DNA of 9,259 nt from Clostridia bacterium (lineage in GTDB: Bacteria; Bacillota; Clostridia; UMGS1810): the NCBI GenBank assembly GCA_016293435.1, contig JAEDEG010000106.1:1-9259 (forward strand), written 5' to 3'. The notes under the pieces were generated by a model. That model was given only the letters and a program-made list of their open reading frames with translations. It did no database searches and was not told where the DNA came from. Positions within the stretch are counted from its first letter, which is position 1; every line of letters starts with the position of its first letter. A program made the translations under genes and the position numbers. Of this stretch, positions 6,393-9,259 are shown in pieces.

Positions 6393-7152
6393 ACCCGTGC
6401 CTTTAAAATTAAAGCTAAAATCAGTTATAAAACAAATTGGAACAGCTGCCGCAGATATACTCTGGCCAAGGCGGTGCATTTGCTGCGACTGCCGCGTGCC
6501 TATAGGCAGGTCTGTCTCTTTGTGCTCAGACTGCATGTCTCTGCCCCTTAAAGAAAGGGTGGTTTTTGTTGAGCCCGACCGTTACTTTGAACAGGCTGTG
6601 TGCGCTCTTTGCTATAGGGATAATGTCCGCAGCGCCATGATAAATTATAAATTCAGAGCTCAAAAATATCTTTCGGATACTTTTTCTTATGCTTTATATA
6701 CGGCTGTGAAGAATATGGATTTTCTAAAGGAATATACCTTTATTTGTCCTGTGCCGCTTCATCCCCTGAGAGAAAGAGAATACAACCAGTCACTTTTGAT
6801 TGCAGCTCATCTTGCCAAAACTTTAAATCTTAAGCTGTATCCGGACCTTCTCTTTAAGGCAAAAAACCTTACTCCGCTCAGTAAAATGGGCTATTCAATG
6901 CGTCGCGCGAAAATAGTGGGCGCACTGGATTTTAATGTGAAATATGATATAACCGGAAAGAATATAATTATACTTGATGATATATACACAACCGGCTCCA
7001 CAGCCGATGAATGTTCCAAAATACTTAGAATGCACGGCGCCGCAAAGGTGACTGTGCTTGCGGCTTGCTATGCCGATGTGAAAGGAGATACCAACGATGT
7101 CGATGCAGATAACCTCTCTGACCAAGAGCTATGGAGTGGACTTGATACTTGA
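6382..7152 (+). CDS. comFC: ComF family protein (ComFC-like phosphoribosyltransferase-fold protein)
   Basis: I choose ATG 6382, with GGAG at 6368-6371 ten bases upstream; a TTG two codons earlier sits too close to that SD. The product has 256 residues. An N-terminal zinc-ribbon-like region has C32xxC35 and C48xxC51 (PRRCICCDC...LCSDC). It is followed by a phosphoribosyltransferase-like domain with CPVPLHPLREREYNQS and the PRPP-loop motif LDDIYTTGST (D199, D200 to T207). Known of the family: ComFC acts with the ComFA helicase in import of transforming DNA, but ComF proteins also occur in bacteria not known to be competent, where their role is unclear. The start overlaps recD2 by 11 bases. The last 18 codons (ADNLSDQELW...) run into ydiF; up to that point the protein is 238 residues, the normal family length, so this acidic tail is probably an add-on. 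Confidence 0.9.
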   Translation: MKNRPVPLKLKLKSVIKQIGTAAADILWPRRCICCDCRVPIGRSVSLCSDCMSLPLKERVVFVEPDRYFEQAVCALCYRDNVRSAMINYKFRAQKYLSDTFSYALYTAVKNMDFLKEYTFICPVPLHPLREREYNQSLLIAAHLAKTLNLKLYPDLLFKAKNLTPLSKMGYSMRRAKIVGALDFNVKYDITGKNIIILDDIYTTGSTADECSKILRMHGAAKVTVLAACYADVKGDTNDVDADNLSDQELWSGLDT

Positions 7153-9019
7153 AAATATTACTATGAATATATCCGACAACGAGAAAGTTGGTTTGATAGG
7201 TGCCAACGGTGCCGGAAAGACAACGCTTTTGCGCATAATCTCGGGCGAGCTCGGATATGACAGCGGCAGTATATATACCCCCAAGGATTCAACTATAGGA
7301 TTTTTGAAGCAAAATGCCATAGAAGATTCTCCAAATACAATGTGGGAGGAAGTAATGTCTATTTTTGCCGATGTCACATCATTAGAAAAAGAAATGAGAC
7401 AGCTCGAACTCAAAATGTCTGATGAATCTCTTTCGGAGAGTGAACATTCAGCTGTGCTTGATGCATATTCAAAAGCAAGTGCGATGTTTGAGTCAAAAGG
7501 CGGGTTTGAAATTCAGACCCGTATAAAAACTGTCCTGGGCGGCATGGGATTCGACAGCTTTGATGTGAAAAATACAAAGGTACGCACACTCTCCGGCGGC
7601 GAAAAAACCAAATTTGCCTTTGCAAAGCTCCTTCTCAAAAATCCCGAGGTTCTTCTCCTGGATGAACCCACCAACCATCTCGATTTTAAGACCATGCAGT
7701 GGTTGGAGAGCTATCTAAAGTCATACAAAGGTATGATTATTGCCGTATCTCACGACAGATATTTTCTCGATAGTCTGTGCGATACAATATATGAAATAGA
7801 AAGAAACCGAGCAACAAAATACCCCGGTAACTATTCTGCTTATCTTGATACAAAACAAAAAAATTATGAAATTGCTCTCAAGCACTATGAGGCTCAGCAG
7901 GAGGATATCAAAAAGTTAGAAGACTATGTAGCGCGCAATAAGGCAAGGGCATCCACTGCCAAAATGGCAAAGAGCAAACAAAAAGCTCTAAACCGTGTAG
8001 AGCTTCTCGAAAAGCCGGTGCTTATGAACAAGGCATGCAGCTTTGAGTTTGAATTTGAATATCCTTCATATAAGGATGTGATTATATGTGAGAATATGAA
8101 GCTTAATGTAAACAGCGGCGGAATACTGAAAACCATAGCCGAGGGTATCGACATAGACATAAAGCGCGGCGAAAAGGTTGCCGTTATCGGTGCCAACGGC
8201 GTTGGCAAATCAACTCTGCTCAAAACCCTCGTAGGCATAAACACCACCTATGAAGGAAGCTTTGAATTTGGCAGAAACGTAGAGCTCAGCTTCTATGACC
8301 AGGAGCAGAAGCTTCTTCACGAAGACAGCACTGTGCTTGATGAAATATGGAATCGGTTTCCACGCATGGATGAATCCCAAGTACGCACACTTCTCGGAAC
8401 AGTTCTCTTTACCGATGAAGATGTATATAAAAAGGTATCCAAGCTCAGCGGCGGCGAAAGAGCTCGCCTTATGATGCTTGTTATAATGATGGAAAAATCC
8501 AACACACTTTTACTCGATGAACCTACCAACCATCTTGACCTTTCCTCCAAAGAGGCTCTCGATACAGCGGTGCGTGACTTTGAGGGAACTGTTATCCTTG
8601 TATCTCACGACAGATATTTTCTCAACAAAACGGTCGACAGAATATTGGAGCTCACACCCACGGGTATAACCTCATACACCGGCAACTATAATGACTATCT
8701 TGAATACAGAAACAGTAATGCCCAGGAAGAGGCACAGCGTGAATTAAAACCGGTGCTTTCGGGAGCCGAGGAGTATGAGCAGCAAAAGCGCCGTCAGGCA
8801 AATATAAAGAACCTTACCAAAAAGATTGCCGCCGCAGAAGAAAAAATCAGCGAGACGGAAAAACGCCTGGATGATTTGCAGGCTCAGATAGCCGACGCAG
8901 GCTCCGATTACGGTAAGGTGAGTGAGCTTTACGAAACAAGCGAAAAATGCGAAAAAGAGCTCGATGATTTGTATGAATTGTGGAATACTCTGAGTATAGA
9001 GCTCGAAAGCTGCCAATAA
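7097..9019 (+). CDS. ydiF: ABC-F family ATPase, YdiF subgroup (ribosome-associated translation factor)
   Basis: This 640-residue soluble protein starts at ATG 7097, with AAAGGAG (7081-7087) nine bases upstream. It has two ABC domains and no membrane segments. Domain 1 has Walker A GANGAGKTT (35-43), signature LSGGEKTKF (165-173), Walker B LLLDEPTNHLD (D189, E190), and H219 in SHDRYFLD. The charged coiled-coil linker at about 248-308 (KLEDYVARNKARASTAKMAKSK) is the P-site tRNA-interaction arm of the family. Domain 2 has GANGVGKST (365-373), LSGGERARL (450-458), LLLDEPTNHLD (D474, E475) and H504. The C-terminus from about 558 is a charged coiled coil. Order, length and arm sequence closely follow Bacillus YdiF (about 640 residues). 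Known of the family: ABC-F proteins bind the ribosomal E site and resolve stalled states; some give antibiotic resistance. No resistance role can be inferred here. It is the last gene of the recD2 operon, directly upstream of rRNA promoters. Confidence 0.93.
   Translation: MSMQITSLTKSYGVDLILENITMNISDNEKVGLIGANGAGKTTLLRIISGELGYDSGSIYTPKDSTIGFLKQNAIEDSPNTMWEEVMSIFADVTSLEKEMRQLELKMSDESLSESEHSAVLDAYSKASAMFESKGGFEIQTRIKTVLGGMGFDSFDVKNTKVRTLSGGEKTKFAFAKLLLKNPEVLLLDEPTNHLDFKTMQWLESYLKSYKGMIIAVSHDRYFLDSLCDTIYEIERNRATKYPGNYSAYLDTKQKNYEIALKHYEAQQEDIKKLEDYVARNKARASTAKMAKSKQKALNRVELLEKPVLMNKACSFEFEFEYPSYKDVIICENMKLNVNSGGILKTIAEGIDIDIKRGEKVAVIGANGVGKSTLLKTLVGINTTYEGSFEFGRNVELSFYDQEQKLLHEDSTVLDEIWNRFPRMDESQVRTLLGTVLFTDEDVYKKVSKLSGGERARLMMLVIMMEKSNTLLLDEPTNHLDLSSKEALDTAVRDFEGTVILVSHDRYFLNKTVDRILELTPTGITSYTGNYNDYLEYRNSNAQEEAQRELKPVLSGAEEYEQQKRRQANIKNLTKKIAAAEEKISETEKRLDDLQAQIADAGSDYGKVSELYETSEKCEKELDDLYELWNTLSIELESCQ
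7745..8623 (+). repeat. 24-bp direct repeat within ydiF (copies 7745-7768 and 8600-8623)
   Basis: Both copies of the H-loop coding segment (VSHDRYFL) are identical over 24 bases, including every synonymous position. They are 855 bases apart, an exact multiple of three. Neighbouring parts of the two ABC domains, for example the Walker B segments, have diverged at third positions. Shared codon preference or short gene conversion would explain the identity. Confidence 0.9.
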
Positions 9020-9052
9020 AGTAGAGAAAATGCCCAAAAATGTTTTTTTGTG

Positions 9053-9081
9053 TTGACAAAATGGCTTTAATGTGATATATT
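9053..9081 (+). promoter_or_regulatory. Upstream rRNA-type promoter P1
   Basis: TTGACA (9053-9058) and TATATT (9076-9081) are separated by 17 bases, with a TGn extension (9073-9075) before the -10. The expected start is G9088, seven bases past the -10. Only 33 bases separate it from the ydiF stop, and no hairpin terminator lies in that gap, so operon read-through into the leader is possible. Confidence 0.8.
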
Positions 9082-9118
9082 TTTTAAGCGTCATAAGTGT
9101 GGCACAAATTGCTGCAAG

Positions 9119-9143
9119 AAATTTTTAAAAAATTTAAAAAAAA
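9119..9143 (+). promoter_or_regulatory. A/T-only UP-like element upstream of P2
   Basis: Twenty-five consecutive A or T bases in phased A and T tracts end four bases before the P2 -35, spanning about -64 to -40. This is the position and composition of an UP element contacted by the RNA polymerase alpha C-terminal domain, as commonly found before rRNA promoters. Confidence 0.65.
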
Positions 9144-9147
9144 CTTC

Positions 9148-9176
9148 TTGACAAACACTTTTGACTGTGATATAAT
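9148..9176 (+). promoter_or_regulatory. Perfect-consensus rRNA-type promoter P2
   Basis: TTGACA (9148-9153) and TATAAT (9171-9176) are exact consensus at 17-base spacing, with a TGn extension at 9168-9170. It repeats P1 exactly 95 bases downstream, including TGTGATATA around the -10 and AAG at the start site. The expected initiating base is G9183, at the same distance from the -10 as in P1. Its strength and tandem arrangement indicate a ribosomal RNA operon. Confidence 0.88.
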
Positions 9177-9182
9177 AATTAA

Positions 9183-9259
9183 GTCGCTCATACGAGGCGG
9201 CGGTTTGAACTTTGAAAAATGAACAGTATGAGAGGTTCTCGAAAAGAGAATTTGAGTTA
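9183..9259 (+). promoter_or_regulatory. rRNA operon leader with boxA-like antitermination site (16S gene beyond the window)
   Basis: The transcript from P2 begins with this segment. TTTGAACTTTGAAAAATGAAC (the stretch around 9204-9224) contains CTTTGAAAA, the core of the boxA-like sequence seen in Firmicute rRNA leaders and 16S-23S spacers. A short stem TTCTC-GAAAA-GAGAA follows at 9236-9250. The 16S 5' signature (GAGTTTGATC...) has not been reached by base 9259, so it should start within a short distance to the right. I see no coding frame here. A tRNA operon is the less likely alternative. Confidence 0.72.

Noticed and set aside
6849..6861. The string TCTTTAAGGCAAA occurs both at the left edge of the window (2-14) and inside comFC
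   Set aside because: The match is short, encodes similar LFKAK residues in two unrelated proteins, and has no extended similarity on either side.
9020..9052. Terminator for the recD2-comFC-ydiF operon in the T-rich stretch TGTTTTTTTG
   Set aside because: There is no stem of useful length before the T-run. The A-run and T-run are separated by only two bases, so a hairpin cannot form with a normal loop.

Overview
The window looks like chromosomal DNA of a low-to-moderate GC Firmicute, most likely a gut-type member of the Clostridia. The evidence is SD sequences of the GGAGG type before every gene, textbook TTGACA/TATAAT promoters, a recD2-comFC gene pair, a YdiF-type ABC-F protein, and an rRNA leader with a Bacillus/Clostridium-like boxA. 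TGA, TAA and TAG are all used as stops, so the standard code applies. The genus is not determinable from what is here. The content is essentially core genome: no phage, transposase, CRISPR array or toxin-antitoxin module is visible.

Layout, left to right. (a) 1-159: the last 52 codons of tgt (queuosine tRNA-guanine transglycosylase), cut by the window edge. (b) 275-1450, plus strand: a cation diffusion facilitator with manganese-type metal motifs and a doubled cytosolic domain, probably a Mn2+ exporter. (c) 1451-1651: a convergent intergenic region holding a terminator and then a dense three-hairpin element whose parts can also form a pseudoknot. (d) 1652-3250, minus strand: a COG2509-type FAD-dependent dehydrogenase of unknown substrate. 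(e) 3251-3377: a compact divergent control region with two face-to-face promoters and a perfect 17-bp palindrome placed like an operator. (f) 3378-4046, plus strand: a PHP-family metal-dependent phosphoesterase with its own terminator. (g) 4114-9019, plus strand: a perfect-consensus promoter driving an overlapping three-gene operon: recD2 helicase, comFC, and ydiF (ABC-F ATPase). (h) 9053-9259: two tandem, near-identical strong promoters, an A/T-only UP-like tract and a boxA-like leader, which I read as the start of an rRNA operon whose 16S gene should lie just beyond the window.

Functional themes are housekeeping: tRNA modification (tgt), metal homeostasis (CDF), DNA repair and DNA uptake (recD2, comFC), and ribosome function (ABC-F, rrn). 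I found no convincing new multigene system. The items most worth a second look are the three-hairpin/pseudoknot element at 1524-1631, the palindromic operator at 3268-3284, the 56-nt comFC/ydiF coding overlap, and the tandem rRNA promoters at the right edge.
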